Assembly (NCBI GenBank): GCA_039812645.1
Contig: JBDIAV010000002.1
Span: 31,456 to 95,455, forward strand
Source of the DNA: Ancrocorticia sp039812645
Lineage (GTDB): Bacteria; Actinomycetota; Actinomycetes; Actinomycetales; Actinomycetaceae
Reading direction: 5' to 3'
DNA length: 64,000 nt
This document shows, in pieces, positions 7,588-17,882 of this stretch. The stretch's first letter is position 1; the number at the start of each line of letters is the position of its first letter. The notes under the pieces were generated by a model. That model ran no database searches. It had not been told where the DNA came from and worked only from the letters and a program-made list of their open reading frames with translations. The position numbers and the translations under genes were made by a program.

Positions 7588-10059
7588 GTGACGAGCACAA
7601 ACAATGCGGCGCGGATTTTGCGCCTCTTTTGCGTCTTCGCCGCGTTGATCGGCCTGCTAGTAACGTGTTTTGGCGCCGGGGCGATTGCTTCCGAAGCGAC
7701 TCTGGAAGAAACTCAAACTTCTGAGGACCCGGCGGTGACATTGCCGGGCACCTCAGAAGATGTACCGGTCACCTCTCCACCGGAACAGGTCGCGACAACC
7801 GGACGTCCTCCCGTCGTCGTTATTATGACCGGGGGATTGCGGTGGGATACGTTTGATCCCGCTCAAACGCCCGCCATTGCCTCGCTTGCAGCTTCGGGCA
7901 TCATGGCCAATATGGTGCCTGTCATCTCGCGCGGAGCCTCGTGCCCTCTGGATTCGTGGCTAGCCTTGTCGGCTGGACGTCAGACGGCGCCTGTCGCGTT
8001 GTCACGCCCCTGGATGTGCGGGCAACAGTGGGTCCTTCCGGATCGGAAACTCGCTCGCTGGGGTGAATATCAGACGACGATCAGTGCCTCGCAGTCAGCG
8101 GCACAGTTGGGTACGGTAGCGCAGATTCTCGCAGACTCCGGTGTCACGAGCCAACCTATTGGTGCGGGTGCGGCCCATGTACTCGCCAATAGCGAAGGAG
8201 TAGTGCCCGGCAACTATCTGCTCGCTCCGCGCTCGGACGAGGCGCTTGCGGAACGAGTTGCTCAGGCGGCGCGGCAGTACGATGTCACGTTCGTTGACGC
8301 CTACCCTGTCGATTATTCGGCTATCACGCGTTGGATAGTGAGCAGACTGGGTTTGCAGTCTCCCGAACGCGAGAAACAGGAGTCAGATGCCGCCGCCGAT
8401 CTCAACGCCAATCGCGTTGAGGCCGTTGTCAGTGCCCTTCCGGCAGGAACCCGGGTCCTTCTCGTCTCTTTGACTGACGTTGACTCGGTACGGAGTATGC
8501 AGGTCGTCATCGCCGCCGATATTGCGGGCGACAGCGTCGCAGCTGCCGGTGGAACGAGCGGTCCCGATGACGCCGCAGGATCCCGCCTCATGCCGAGCAT
8601 TGGATATTCCGACTCGGTGCGCCAACCCGGCGTGGTTCAGCTGTCGGATCTCCCGCCCACGTTATTTTCCTGGCTGGGCATCCAGGACGCACCCGGTGTG
8701 AGCGGAACCCCAATGGTGACGCATGACGAACTGCTGCAGACATGTACCGTCACTGACGACTGTTTTAGCGCCCGGTTGGATGATTTGTCGGATCGGGCGA
8801 CGCACGCTAGTGCCATGCGCATGACTCGCGGAGAGTTCATTCAGTATCTGACGCGCGCCGCCGTGGGGTATTTTCTCCTCTCGCTCGTCCTTCTTGCACG
8901 CCGCCCGTATCGCTATCTCGCTTCCTGGCCACGCCTTCGAACCGTGTGGATATGGGTAGGTGTGACACTGGCAGCCGTCCCCGTGTCCAGCCTCCTTATG
9001 AACGCCCTGCCGTGGTGGAATACTAGCTTTGCCAAACTCGCTCTCATCGGTGGAAGTTGGCTGGTGGCGGCTGGGTTGGCCTGCGCTGCTATGGCGGCAC
9101 GCCGCTGGCACATTGCGGCACCGCTACTTATCATTTCTGCACTCACGGCACTTGTTTTCTTAACGGATGCGGCTACCGGATCACGTCTCATGGCAGATTC
9201 ACCGGTGGGATTCAACCTGCTCAACGCCGCCCGATTCTACGGTGTGGGTAATGAAGCCTTTGCGTTGCTGGCTACGGGAACGTTGACGGTCTTGGCATTC
9301 GTTGGGGTCTGGCTGCGCGATCGCACCTTCGGCAGGATCCGTGGACGTTGGGCGGCGGTGTTCGTTGTTAGCCTCCTTGGTCTATGGGTGGCCGCTATTG
9401 ATGCGTTACCCTCCAAGGGAGCAGATTTCGGCGGTGTTCTGTCGTTCATTCCTGCACTGCTCGTTCTTGTTTTGGCTGTCGGACGCTTCCGATTGTCCTT
9501 TGCCCGCGTGGCCATCATCGGCGTTATTACCGTGGCAGTTGCGACGACGATTGCGATGATTGATTGGATGCGTGCTCCTACCGCCCGCTCCCACCTGGGC
9601 AGATTTGTTCAATCCATCGTCGACGGCGAATTATTCGAAGTCATCGGACGCAAGCTTGGCACGAACCTCCGGTTGTTCACGGGTTCCACACATCGTTGGG
9701 TGGTCCTCGCGGCTCTCCTGCTTGTTGCTCTCGCTTTGATCCATGCGTTGCGTACTCGTCCTGCAAAGCCAGAGCAGAACCGCGGCGGATGGCGCGGACT
9801 GCCGCTCACGTTGATCGCCCGGCAGTGGGGCTGGATGGCTCCTTGCGACGGCGAAGAGCGGAGTGCATTACTCGAGCGTTTGCCCGCTCTCAAGCCTGCG
9901 CTCATGGCCAACGGAACATGCATTGCACTGGCATTTGGCCTCAATGATTCTGGGATTGTTCTTCCCGGAATGGCAGCGATTCTCTTCGTTCCGCTGCTTC
10001 AAGCAGCGATTGTCACGGATCAAGAGCGGCGGGAATTGCAGCGGACAGCGGTACAGTGA
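7588..10059 (+). CDS. Large membrane protein with alkaline-phosphatase-like domain (paralogue 1)
   Basis: An 823-residue protein I cannot assign to a characterised function. It has a signal-like helix (about residues 10-30), an extracytoplasmic domain to about residue 410, then about ten hydrophobic segments. The domain opening, VVVIMTGGLRWDTFDP, resembles the first strand of the alkaline phosphatase/phosphodiesterase superfamily (VDGLRWD). The metal-binding Asp of that strand is absent, so it may be a pseudoenzyme. Membrane motifs include ALPWWN, ARFYGVGNEAF, DALPSKGADFGG and LNDSG. All recur in the protein at 17883-20060, so the two are paralogues. The GTG at 7588 is chosen over 7564 because GGAGGGG lies six bases upstream. 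coaE starts four bases after its stop. Confidence 0.85.
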   Translation: MTSTNNAARILRLFCVFAALIGLLVTCFGAGAIASEATLEETQTSEDPAVTLPGTSEDVPVTSPPEQVATTGRPPVVVIMTGGLRWDTFDPAQTPAIASLAASGIMANMVPVISRGASCPLDSWLALSAGRQTAPVALSRPWMCGQQWVLPDRKLARWGEYQTTISASQSAAQLGTVAQILADSGVTSQPIGAGAAHVLANSEGVVPGNYLLAPRSDEALAERVAQAARQYDVTFVDAYPVDYSAITRWIVSRLGLQSPEREKQESDAAADLNANRVEAVVSALPAGTRVLLVSLTDVDSVRSMQVVIAADIAGDSVAAAGGTSGPDDAAGSRLMPSIGYSDSVRQPGVVQLSDLPPTLFSWLGIQDAPGVSGTPMVTHDELLQTCTVTDDCFSARLDDLSDRATHASAMRMTRGEFIQYLTRAAVGYFLLSLVLLARRPYRYLASWPRLRTVWIWVGVTLAAVPVSSLLMNALPWWNTSFAKLALIGGSWLVAAGLACAAMAARRWHIAAPLLIISALTALVFLTDAATGSRLMADSPVGFNLLNAARFYGVGNEAFALLATGTLTVLAFVGVWLRDRTFGRIRGRWAAVFVVSLLGLWVAAIDALPSKGADFGGVLSFIPALLVLVLAVGRFRLSFARVAIIGVITVAVATTIAMIDWMRAPTARSHLGRFVQSIVDGELFEVIGRKLGTNLRLFTGSTHRWVVLAALLLVALALIHALRTRPAKPEQNRGGWRGLPLTLIARQWGWMAPCDGEERSALLERLPALKPALMANGTCIALAFGLNDSGIVLPGMAAILFVPLLQAAIVTDQERRELQRTAVQ

Positions 10060-10063
10060 CGGT

Positions 10064-10651
10064 ATGTTAACGATTGCGCTTACGGGTGGAATAGGTTCAG
10101 GGAAGTCCACCGTCTCCGCGATGCTCCGCGAACACGGGGCGGCGATATTCGACGTCGATGAAGCAGCCCGATCTGTTTTGGCGCCGGGAGAGCCGGGTGT
10201 CGACGACGTCGCCGCTCGCTGGCCTGAGGTGGTCGCGGCCGGTGTTGTTGATCGGGCAGCGCTTGCTCATATTGTTTTTCACAATCCCGCCGAGCTCGCC
10301 CAACTTAACGCGATCGTTCATCCTCGGACCTGGGAAAAGATCGATGCCGACCTGACAGAGTATCGCCGTGCTCATCCGGAGGGCATTGCCGTTGTTGATA
10401 TTGCGCTCCTGGCCACGAGTGAGCGGCGTGACGCCTTTGATCTCAATGTGGTTGTCCATGCGGACACCGAGACACGTATTCGTCGCCTCACTCAAACGCG
10501 GGGGATGAACGAGAAGGATGCGAGAGCACGGATTGCCGCGCAGGTCGACGAGGACGAACTGCGCGCATTGGCAGACGTATGGCTAGATAACTCTGGTACG
10601 CCGGAGCACCTACGTGAGCAAGTTGATGCTCTCTGGGCAAGGATTACCTGA
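10064..10651 (+). CDS. coaE: Dephospho-CoA kinase
   Basis: Catalyses the last step of coenzyme A synthesis, phosphorylating dephospho-CoA with ATP in the cytoplasm. The 195-residue protein begins MLTIALTGGIGSGKST, with the P-loop at residues 8-16, then FDVDEAAR and the substrate/lid region VHADTETRIRRLTQTRGM. The start lies four bases after the preceding membrane-protein stop, with no clear ribosome site, so translation is probably coupled. A bidirectional terminator follows. Confidence 0.95.
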   Translation: MLTIALTGGIGSGKSTVSAMLREHGAAIFDVDEAARSVLAPGEPGVDDVAARWPEVVAAGVVDRAALAHIVFHNPAELAQLNAIVHPRTWEKIDADLTEYRRAHPEGIAVVDIALLATSERRDAFDLNVVVHADTETRIRRLTQTRGMNEKDARARIAAQVDEDELRALADVWLDNSGTPEHLREQVDALWARIT

Positions 10652-10667
10652 GATCCGCGACCTATCA

Positions 10668-10702
10668 AAAGCCGGGCCCCTCGAGAGGAGGGGCCCGGCT
10701 TT
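10668..10702. terminator. Bidirectional terminator between coaE and ftsH
   Basis: A perfect 15-bp stem (AAAGCCGGGCCCCTC and complement) with a 5-base loop lies between convergent genes. The A/T ends of the stem give short T tracts on both strands. Confidence 0.9.
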
Positions 10703-10758
10703 ACGATGTTGAGTTGTTCGGCGTTGGCCTCCGGCGACGGTGTTTCGACCCCCGCCTC

Positions 10759-10811
10759 GACCCCCGGTACTCCGGCCACGACAATGCGTGGGATAAGGAG
10801 CGCCGGGGGTC
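10759..10811 (-). terminator. Second hairpin after the ftsH-like gene
   Basis: Arms 10759-10773 and 10797-10811 pair over 13 of 15 bases immediately downstream of the ftsH stop on the minus strand. No T tract. It is a possible terminator or 3'-end stabiliser. Confidence 0.5.
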
Positions 10812-10817
10812 GATTAA

Positions 10818-13037
10818 CTACTGAAGGGGAAATGAACCGCCGGATGACACTGGCGGTGTAGCGGAATTATCATCTCGTCCCAGCTCGTCATTCTCTGCCA
10901 CAGGTGATCCCGGCTGTGCCACAGACAACCATGAGGCCGGCTGGGGTGCCAGAGTCGCAACGGCTTCGGACACGGACACTGCAGACCGGGTCGCCGTTGA
11001 TGGTGCCGTATGCGTTCCGTTCGTGGCCTCACGCTCAATACCGGCAATGCGGTAGGCATCCGCCTCGTCAAGTGTCTCCTGCTCCAAGAGCGCATCAACG
11101 AGTGCCTTGTGCTGGTCTGCGTGCTCACGCAGCAACCGTTTGGCTTCCTCATAGCACTCTGTGAGGAGTGCGCGCACTTCGTCGTCGACAGCCTTGAGCA
11201 GCGCATCCGAGGCGCCCGCAGAACGGGGATCGCCCTCGCGCGGGTACACCTGCATGGGGCCAATCATCTCGGACATACCCCAGCGCCCAAACATCTGGCG
11301 GGCAATCCCGGTAGCGGTTTGGAGATCGGATTCCGCGCCTGTGGTGACCACACCAAGGACAACTTCTTCGGCGGCCATGCCACCAAGTGCGCCAATGATA
11401 CGGCCACGCAGGTAGTCCTTGTCGTAGCCGTACTTGTCCGCTTCCGGCGTGGAAAGTGTGACACCCAGGGCGCGGCCACGCGGGATGATGGAAATCTTGC
11501 GAACAGGGTCCGCGCCCGGCTGGATCATGCCAAGAAGGGCGTGGCCTGCCTCGTGCCAGGCGGTGCGTTCCAGCTCGACGGGATCCATCATGACAGAGCG
11601 CTGAACGCCCAGCTGAATCGTTTCCAACGCATTGGTGAAGTCGGAGGTCATGATCGTACCGGCACCGCGCCGCGCCGCAAGCAGCGAGGCCTCGTTAACG
11701 AGGTTAGCGAGGTCCGCGCCAGTGAGCCCCGGTGTTGAACGGGAAATGGACGCGAGAGATACGGTGGCATCGACGGGCCGCCCGCGTGTATGTACCTTGA
11801 GGATTTCCTCGCGGCCCTTCTGATCCGGGGGAGAGACGGTGATGGTGCGGTCGAAGCGCCCGGCGCGGGTGAGCGCGGAGTCGAGTACCTCGGCGAGGTT
11901 GGTCGCCGCGATAACGATGATGTTCTCTGAGGCGGAGAAGCCGTCCATCTCGGTGAGCACCTGGTTAAGAGTCTGCTCACGGTCCTCGTTGGAACCAATA
12001 GCGCTAGCCGAGGAGCGAGAACGGCCGATGGCGTCGATTTCGTCAATAAAGACGATTGCCGGTGCAACCTTGCGAGCAGCCTCGAAGAGGCTGCGGACAT
12101 CGGAGGCACCCTTACCCGCAAGAATACCGCCAATTTCTGCCGCTGAGACGGAGAAGAACGGCACTTCAGCCTCGCCTGCGGTAGCTCGTGCTAGCAGCGT
12201 TTTTCCAGTTCCGGGCCCACCCTCCAAAAGAATGCCGCGGGGAATTTTTGCACCGAGTCGAGTGTATTTCTCCGGATTCTTGAGCATGTCAACAACCTCG
12301 CGGAGCTGATCTTCCACCTCGTCGATTCCCGCCACATCCTCGAACGTCACTCGGTTAGCCTCGGGATCGATGGGCTGGTGATTCTTTCCGCCAAAGAGTC
12401 CCGCGGGCCCGCCCTTCATCTGCCGCGACATGATCCAATACCAGAATCCCACGAGCAAGATGATAGGGAGGAAGGAGAAGAGCAGCGTGACGAGCGGATT
12501 TGAGCGCGTGATGGGGGAGACAGCGGTGATCTTCACCTTGTTTGTTGCCAGGACCTGCGCCATGTCATCGTCGGCCCAGGTGGGGCGCTCCGTGGTGAAC
12601 TGGTGCGACTTGACGCCGTCGTAGGTGATGGCGGTGCGCAACTCGCCCTCGATGGTGTCCCCTCGTGAGGCGACAGTCTTGACGTTGTCGCTGGTGAGCT
12701 GCGTGTAGTACTCGTTATAGGGCAGCGCGACAATAGGATTGAGTGTTTGCTGGGCCCAGGAGAATACGAAGAAGCTGAGAATCCACGCGGCGAAAACCAT
12801 GATGAAGATGCGGCGCCATGAGCGCGGCCTTCCCTGAGATTCTTTGGACTTGGTGGATCCGGTGATACCTTCGGAACGCCACGAATGGTTCTCGTTGCGG
12901 TTCTGCCGGGACCTCCCGGATGCATTTCTAAAGCGCCCCCCGGTTGAACCGTTCGATGAGGTGCGCTTATTGCGCGGCACCTCGGTGGGGGATGACTCCC
13001 ACGAGTTCGATTCTCGTGGGGTGTGAGATTCAGACAT
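10818..13037 (-). CDS. ftsH: FtsH-like membrane AAA+ zinc protease, divergent
   Basis: FtsH unfolds and degrades membrane and some soluble proteins. This 739-residue copy has a Ser/Arg/Asn-rich N-terminus (about 75 residues), two membrane segments (about 77-97 and 183-203), AAA+ motifs and the zinc site HEAGH at 495-499. Walker A is GGPGTGKT at 273-280 and Walker B is IVFIDEID at 328-335. The arginine-finger region TRAGRFDR and the third zinc ligand region GAESDLQTA are kept. Two features are odd. Walker A has GGPGTGKT where GPPGTGKT is usual. The pore loop is ILAGKG where FVGVG is usual, so the aromatic residue that pulls substrate is missing. The start ATG at 13037 has AAGGAG upstream. It may be a second, specialised FtsH; the usual hpt-folE neighbours are absent. 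Confidence 0.88.
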   Translation of the reverse strand: MSESHTPRESNSWESSPTEVPRNKRTSSNGSTGGRFRNASGRSRQNRNENHSWRSEGITGSTKSKESQGRPRSWRRIFIMVFAAWILSFFVFSWAQQTLNPIVALPYNEYYTQLTSDNVKTVASRGDTIEGELRTAITYDGVKSHQFTTERPTWADDDMAQVLATNKVKITAVSPITRSNPLVTLLFSFLPIILLVGFWYWIMSRQMKGGPAGLFGGKNHQPIDPEANRVTFEDVAGIDEVEDQLREVVDMLKNPEKYTRLGAKIPRGILLEGGPGTGKTLLARATAGEAEVPFFSVSAAEIGGILAGKGASDVRSLFEAARKVAPAIVFIDEIDAIGRSRSSASAIGSNEDREQTLNQVLTEMDGFSASENIIVIAATNLAEVLDSALTRAGRFDRTITVSPPDQKGREEILKVHTRGRPVDATVSLASISRSTPGLTGADLANLVNEASLLAARRGAGTIMTSDFTNALETIQLGVQRSVMMDPVELERTAWHEAGHALLGMIQPGADPVRKISIIPRGRALGVTLSTPEADKYGYDKDYLRGRIIGALGGMAAEEVVLGVVTTGAESDLQTATGIARQMFGRWGMSEMIGPMQVYPREGDPRSAGASDALLKAVDDEVRALLTECYEEAKRLLREHADQHKALVDALLEQETLDEADAYRIAGIEREATNGTHTAPSTATRSAVSVSEAVATLAPQPASWLSVAQPGSPVAENDELGRDDNSATPPVSSGGSFPLQ

Positions 13038-13115
13038 GACACTCCTTATATCTGAACCCATCTTCCGGTCAGTTTCTGAGAATTGTCTAGGTACTGCGGG
13101 CCATTGCGCGACAGG

Positions 13116-13151
13116 CGAAAATGATTTCGGTCGTATGCGAAAATCATTTCG
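13116..13151. promoter_or_regulatory. Tandem LexA-like boxes upstream of uvrB
   Basis: CGAAAATGATTTCG (13116-13129) and CGAAAATCATTTCG (13138-13151) are two CGAAA-N4-TTTCG sites spaced exactly 22 bases apart, two helical turns. The Gram-positive SOS box is CGAAC-N4-GTTCG, so these fit in geometry but differ in the innermost base pair. uvrB is a standard SOS gene. LexA binding is inference. Confidence 0.5.
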
Positions 13152-13152
13152 G

Positions 13153-13158
13153 TAGTAT
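13153..13158 (+). promoter_or_regulatory. -10 box of uvrB, probably leaderless
   Basis: TAGTAT ends seven bases before the uvrB ATG, so transcription would start at or next to the start codon. It directly abuts the second LexA-like box. Confidence 0.5.
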
Positions 13159-13165
13159 GTGAGGC

Positions 13166-15241
<2,076 letters not shown>

Positions 15242-15304
15242 CCGACGCAATACCTGCGCATGCGGCCTTAAGCTGGACAAGGGGCTGAGGTCCCGTAGAC
15301 TTGT

Positions 15305-15435
15305 CCCCTGGAAGGGGAGTATTCCCACGCAACATCGGTTCGTCATCACGACTGACGGTTTGCGCGGATGGGTTCCATCCGCGACATCCTGTCGTCCGGG
15401 CCGTGGCCAGAAATGGCGGGAAGAGACCTTCGGAT
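15305..15435 (+). ncRNA. yybP-ykoY manganese riboswitch
   Basis: The conserved parts of this RNA family are present in order: GGAAGGGGAGTA at 15310-15321, the loop CGTCATCACGAC at 15341-15352, a variable hairpin (GCGGATGGGTTCCATCCGC), and the closing GAGACCTTC at 15423-15431. GAAGG (15311-15315) pairs with CCTTC (15427-15431) as P1. The family senses Mn2+ and commonly precedes terC-type exporters, exactly as here. The ribosome site GGAGG at 15450-15454 lies 15-20 bases after the aptamer, so control of translation is likely. Confidence 0.87.
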
Positions 15436-15460
15436 CATTTCGTCGACCCGGAGGCTTGTT

Positions 15461-16534
15461 TTGCACTCTGTTTTATCATTCAACGGACCCCTTCCTATGG
15501 CTGCCTCGACAGCCGAGCAGATGGTGGTTCATCCGTGGGAGTGGATCATCCTCTCCGTTATCGTGGTGGCTCTCATCCTCTTTGACCTTCTTGGTCACGT
15601 CCGTAAGGCGCATGAGCCCACCCTGAAGGAAGCGGGGATTTGGTCGCTCATTTACATTGGGTTCTCGATCATCTTCGGAGGAATCCTCTATCTGCGCCAC
15701 GGCGCGACCTTTGCTGGCGAGTACTTCGCGGGCTTCTTGACGGAGAAGGCGCTCTCTCTCGACAACATCTTCGTCTTTATCATCATCATTGCCTCCTTCC
15801 GTGTTCCACGGAAGTATCAGCAAAAGGTGCTGCTCTTCGGCATTGTCATGGCGCTTATCATGCGACTGATCTTTATCCTCGTGGGCGCGACAATCATCGA
15901 ACACTTCGTGTGGGTCTTCTTCCTCTTTGGAGCTTTCCTGCTGTACACCGCGATCAAGCAGGTGATGGAGGGCGTTCAAGAGCCGGGCGCATTGGAGAAT
16001 GAGGAGTACGAACCGAACGCCACCGTGAAGTTTGCCGTCAAGCACTTCCGCGTCACAGATGGCTACGTGGGCCAGAAGCTTCTGGTGCGCCGCGAAGGCA
16101 AGACATGGATGACGCCGCTCCTGCTGTGCATCATTGCCATTGGCTCGATCGATCTCATGTTTGCACTCGACTCGATCCCAGCGGTCTACGGCCTGACCAA
16201 GGAGCCATTCATCGTCTTCTCAGCGAACGCGTTCGCACTGCTTGGTCTGCGCCAGCTCTTCTTCCTCATTGACGGCCTGCTGGATAAGCTGCTCTACCTG
16301 CACTATGGATTGGCCTTCATCCTCGGCTTCATTGCCGTCAAGCTCGTCATCCACGCATCGCATGGTTACGGCTTGCTGGAGTTCATTCCGGAGCCGGATA
16401 TCGTCATGTCGCTTATTGTCATCATCGGGACCATTATCGTGACGGTTTTCGCTTCGATGTGGGGAACCAAGCGCCGTAAGAAGCGCCTGAGCGACGAAGG
16501 GAACGAGGACCCCGCAGGCAACGCTTTTGAGTGA
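15461..16534 (+). CDS. terC: TerC-family membrane protein, probable Mn2+ exporter
   Basis: A TerC/Alx-family integral membrane protein (about 357 residues) with roughly nine hydrophobic segments. Family marks are FLTEKALSLDNIFVFIII, with its acidic and Asp/Asn residues inside the membrane, and the matching SIDLMFALDSIPAVYGLT. Members with this riboswitch export manganese or help load it into secreted enzymes. The start is uncertain: TTG at 15461 has GGAGG six bases upstream and is preferred here, while ATG at 15497 (MAASTAEQ) has no visible ribosome site. A strong hairpin follows the stop. The tellurite-resistance name is historical. Confidence 0.93.
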   Translation: MHSVLSFNGPLPMAASTAEQMVVHPWEWIILSVIVVALILFDLLGHVRKAHEPTLKEAGIWSLIYIGFSIIFGGILYLRHGATFAGEYFAGFLTEKALSLDNIFVFIIIIASFRVPRKYQQKVLLFGIVMALIMRLIFILVGATIIEHFVWVFFLFGAFLLYTAIKQVMEGVQEPGALENEEYEPNATVKFAVKHFRVTDGYVGQKLLVRREGKTWMTPLLLCIIAIGSIDLMFALDSIPAVYGLTKEPFIVFSANAFALLGLRQLFFLIDGLLDKLLYLHYGLAFILGFIAVKLVIHASHGYGLLEFIPEPDIVMSLIVIIGTIIVTVFASMWGTKRRKKRLSDEGNEDPAGNAFE

Positions 16535-16580
16535 AATCCTGAGAAAGTAGCCCCTGGGATTAGGTAGTCCCGGGAGACGT

Positions 16581-16618
16581 GACGAAGGGTGGGATCGTAA
16601 CAGATCCCACCCTTCGTC
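16581..16618. terminator. Terminator between terC and the convergent carrier gene
   Basis: A perfect 16-bp stem (GACGAAGGGTGGGATC and complement) with a 6-base loop lies between two convergent genes and can serve both. Confidence 0.88.
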
Positions 16619-16637
16619 GTTGAGAACTAACGGAACG

Positions 16638-17597
16638 CTACTGCGTCGTCGTCCCTCCTGTCAGTGCAAGGTGCCGCGCTAAAAGAGCGCACACGAAGAG
16701 TTGGAGCTGATGGAAAATAACCACCGGGACGATGACTGAACCAACAACTCCCGCGGGGAACAGCGCTTTGGCCATGGGTAATCCTGACGCCAGAGACTTC
16801 TTGGATCCGCACATGAGCAGCACGATCCGATCTTCGCGACTGAGGCCCAGCAGCTTGCCACCCCACCAGGTGAGCGACAGTAACAGCGCCAACAAAACTC
16901 CAGACAGTCCAAGGAGGAGGAGAATCGTCCACACTGTCACGCCGTGCCAGGCCCCGGCCGCGGTGGCTCCCAGTACGGCGGAAAACACGATGAGGATAAT
17001 TGAGCTGTTGTCAATGACGCGCACTAAGGTGCGATGTGCGCGCCACCATCTGCCCACCTTTGGCTGAATCAGTTGCCCGAGAACGAACGGCAATAAGAGC
17101 AGCACAAAGACGCTCATGAATCCGTCGCCCGACGCGCCGCCAATGTGCAGGAAAAGCAGAACAAGCACCGGGGTGAGGAAGATGCCCACGATATTGGAGA
17201 TGGTCGCGGCACACACGGCGGCGGCAACATTTCCCCGCGCGATAGATACAAACGTCACGGAGGACTGGATCGTGGACGGCAACAGCGACAGATACAGGAA
17301 TCCGGTAGCAAAGCCGGTGCCGAGCCATGGTCCGACGAGCTTGCCCAACCCAAAACCGAGAATTGGGAAGAGCACGTAGGTGGCGCTCAAGACGGAGGAT
17401 TGCAGCGTGATGTTACGTAATCCGTCGACGACGTCGCGCGTGCGGATTCTCATTCCGTAAACGAGGAAGACGGTGGCTACGGAGAGATCGGCAACCACCG
17501 AGAAGACGTCGTGGGCACGCTGGGGGAGTGTGACCACCAGCCCAAGAATCATGGCGATGATGATCCCCGTGACGAGGGGATCGGGGCGCCACCTCAC
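16638..17597 (-). CDS. Bile acid:sodium symporter family (YfeH-like) protein
   Basis: A 319-residue protein with about ten hydrophobic segments and no signal peptide. It matches the SBF-like/YfeH branch of the bile acid:sodium symporter superfamily: LLPSTIQSSVTFVSIARGN near residue 108 and CGSKKSLASGLPMAKALFP near 262 correspond to the two crossover motifs that bind sodium. The substrate is unknown; bile acid is only the family name. The start is GTG at 17597, overlapping the stop of the YCII gene (GTGA), so the two form an operon. Confidence 0.87.
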   Translation of the reverse strand: MRWRPDPLVTGIIIAMILGLVVTLPQRAHDVFSVVADLSVATVFLVYGMRIRTRDVVDGLRNITLQSSVLSATYVLFPILGFGLGKLVGPWLGTGFATGFLYLSLLPSTIQSSVTFVSIARGNVAAAVCAATISNIVGIFLTPVLVLLFLHIGGASGDGFMSVFVLLLLPFVLGQLIQPKVGRWWRAHRTLVRVIDNSSIILIVFSAVLGATAAGAWHGVTVWTILLLLGLSGVLLALLLSLTWWGGKLLGLSREDRIVLLMCGSKKSLASGLPMAKALFPAGVVGSVIVPVVIFHQLQLFVCALLARHLALTGGTTTQ

Positions 17598-17872
17598 TGC
17601 CAGGGACCGATAACGGGGTTCCAGACGCGGGCGAGCCGTGATTCGATCACGCCGAGGGCGAGGAAGGGATCGTTAGCCAGGACGTTGAGGCCAGCCTCCG
17701 GATCGTCTGCGACGACGACGAGGAGCGCGCCGTTGCTTCCCAGAGGGCCGGAGGCCAACAACTTGCCGGCCTCTTTCAGTTCCTTGAGATGGGCTCGATG
17801 CAAGGGCCTGTTCTCAGCGATCGTATCGAGCTTCGTTGCGTCGTATTCATACTGAATTGCGATGATAGCCAT
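17594..17872 (-). CDS. YCII-family protein
   Basis: A 92-residue small cytoplasmic protein of the YciI/YCII fold. HRAHLKELKEAGKLLASGPL and FLALGVIESRLARVWNPV are the family core, with the conserved His/Asp pair in the N-terminal part and in the ADDPEAG loop. Biochemical roles in this family vary and are mostly unknown. The ATG at 17872 is chosen because upstream frame sequence looks non-coding. It overlaps the downstream carrier gene by four bases and lies ten bases after the large membrane-protein gene, so all three may be co-transcribed. Confidence 0.85.
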   Translation of the reverse strand: MAIIAIQYEYDATKLDTIAENRPLHRAHLKELKEAGKLLASGPLGSNGALLVVVADDPEAGLNVLANDPFLALGVIESRLARVWNPVIGPWQ

Positions 17873-17882
17873 GGGAAAGAGC

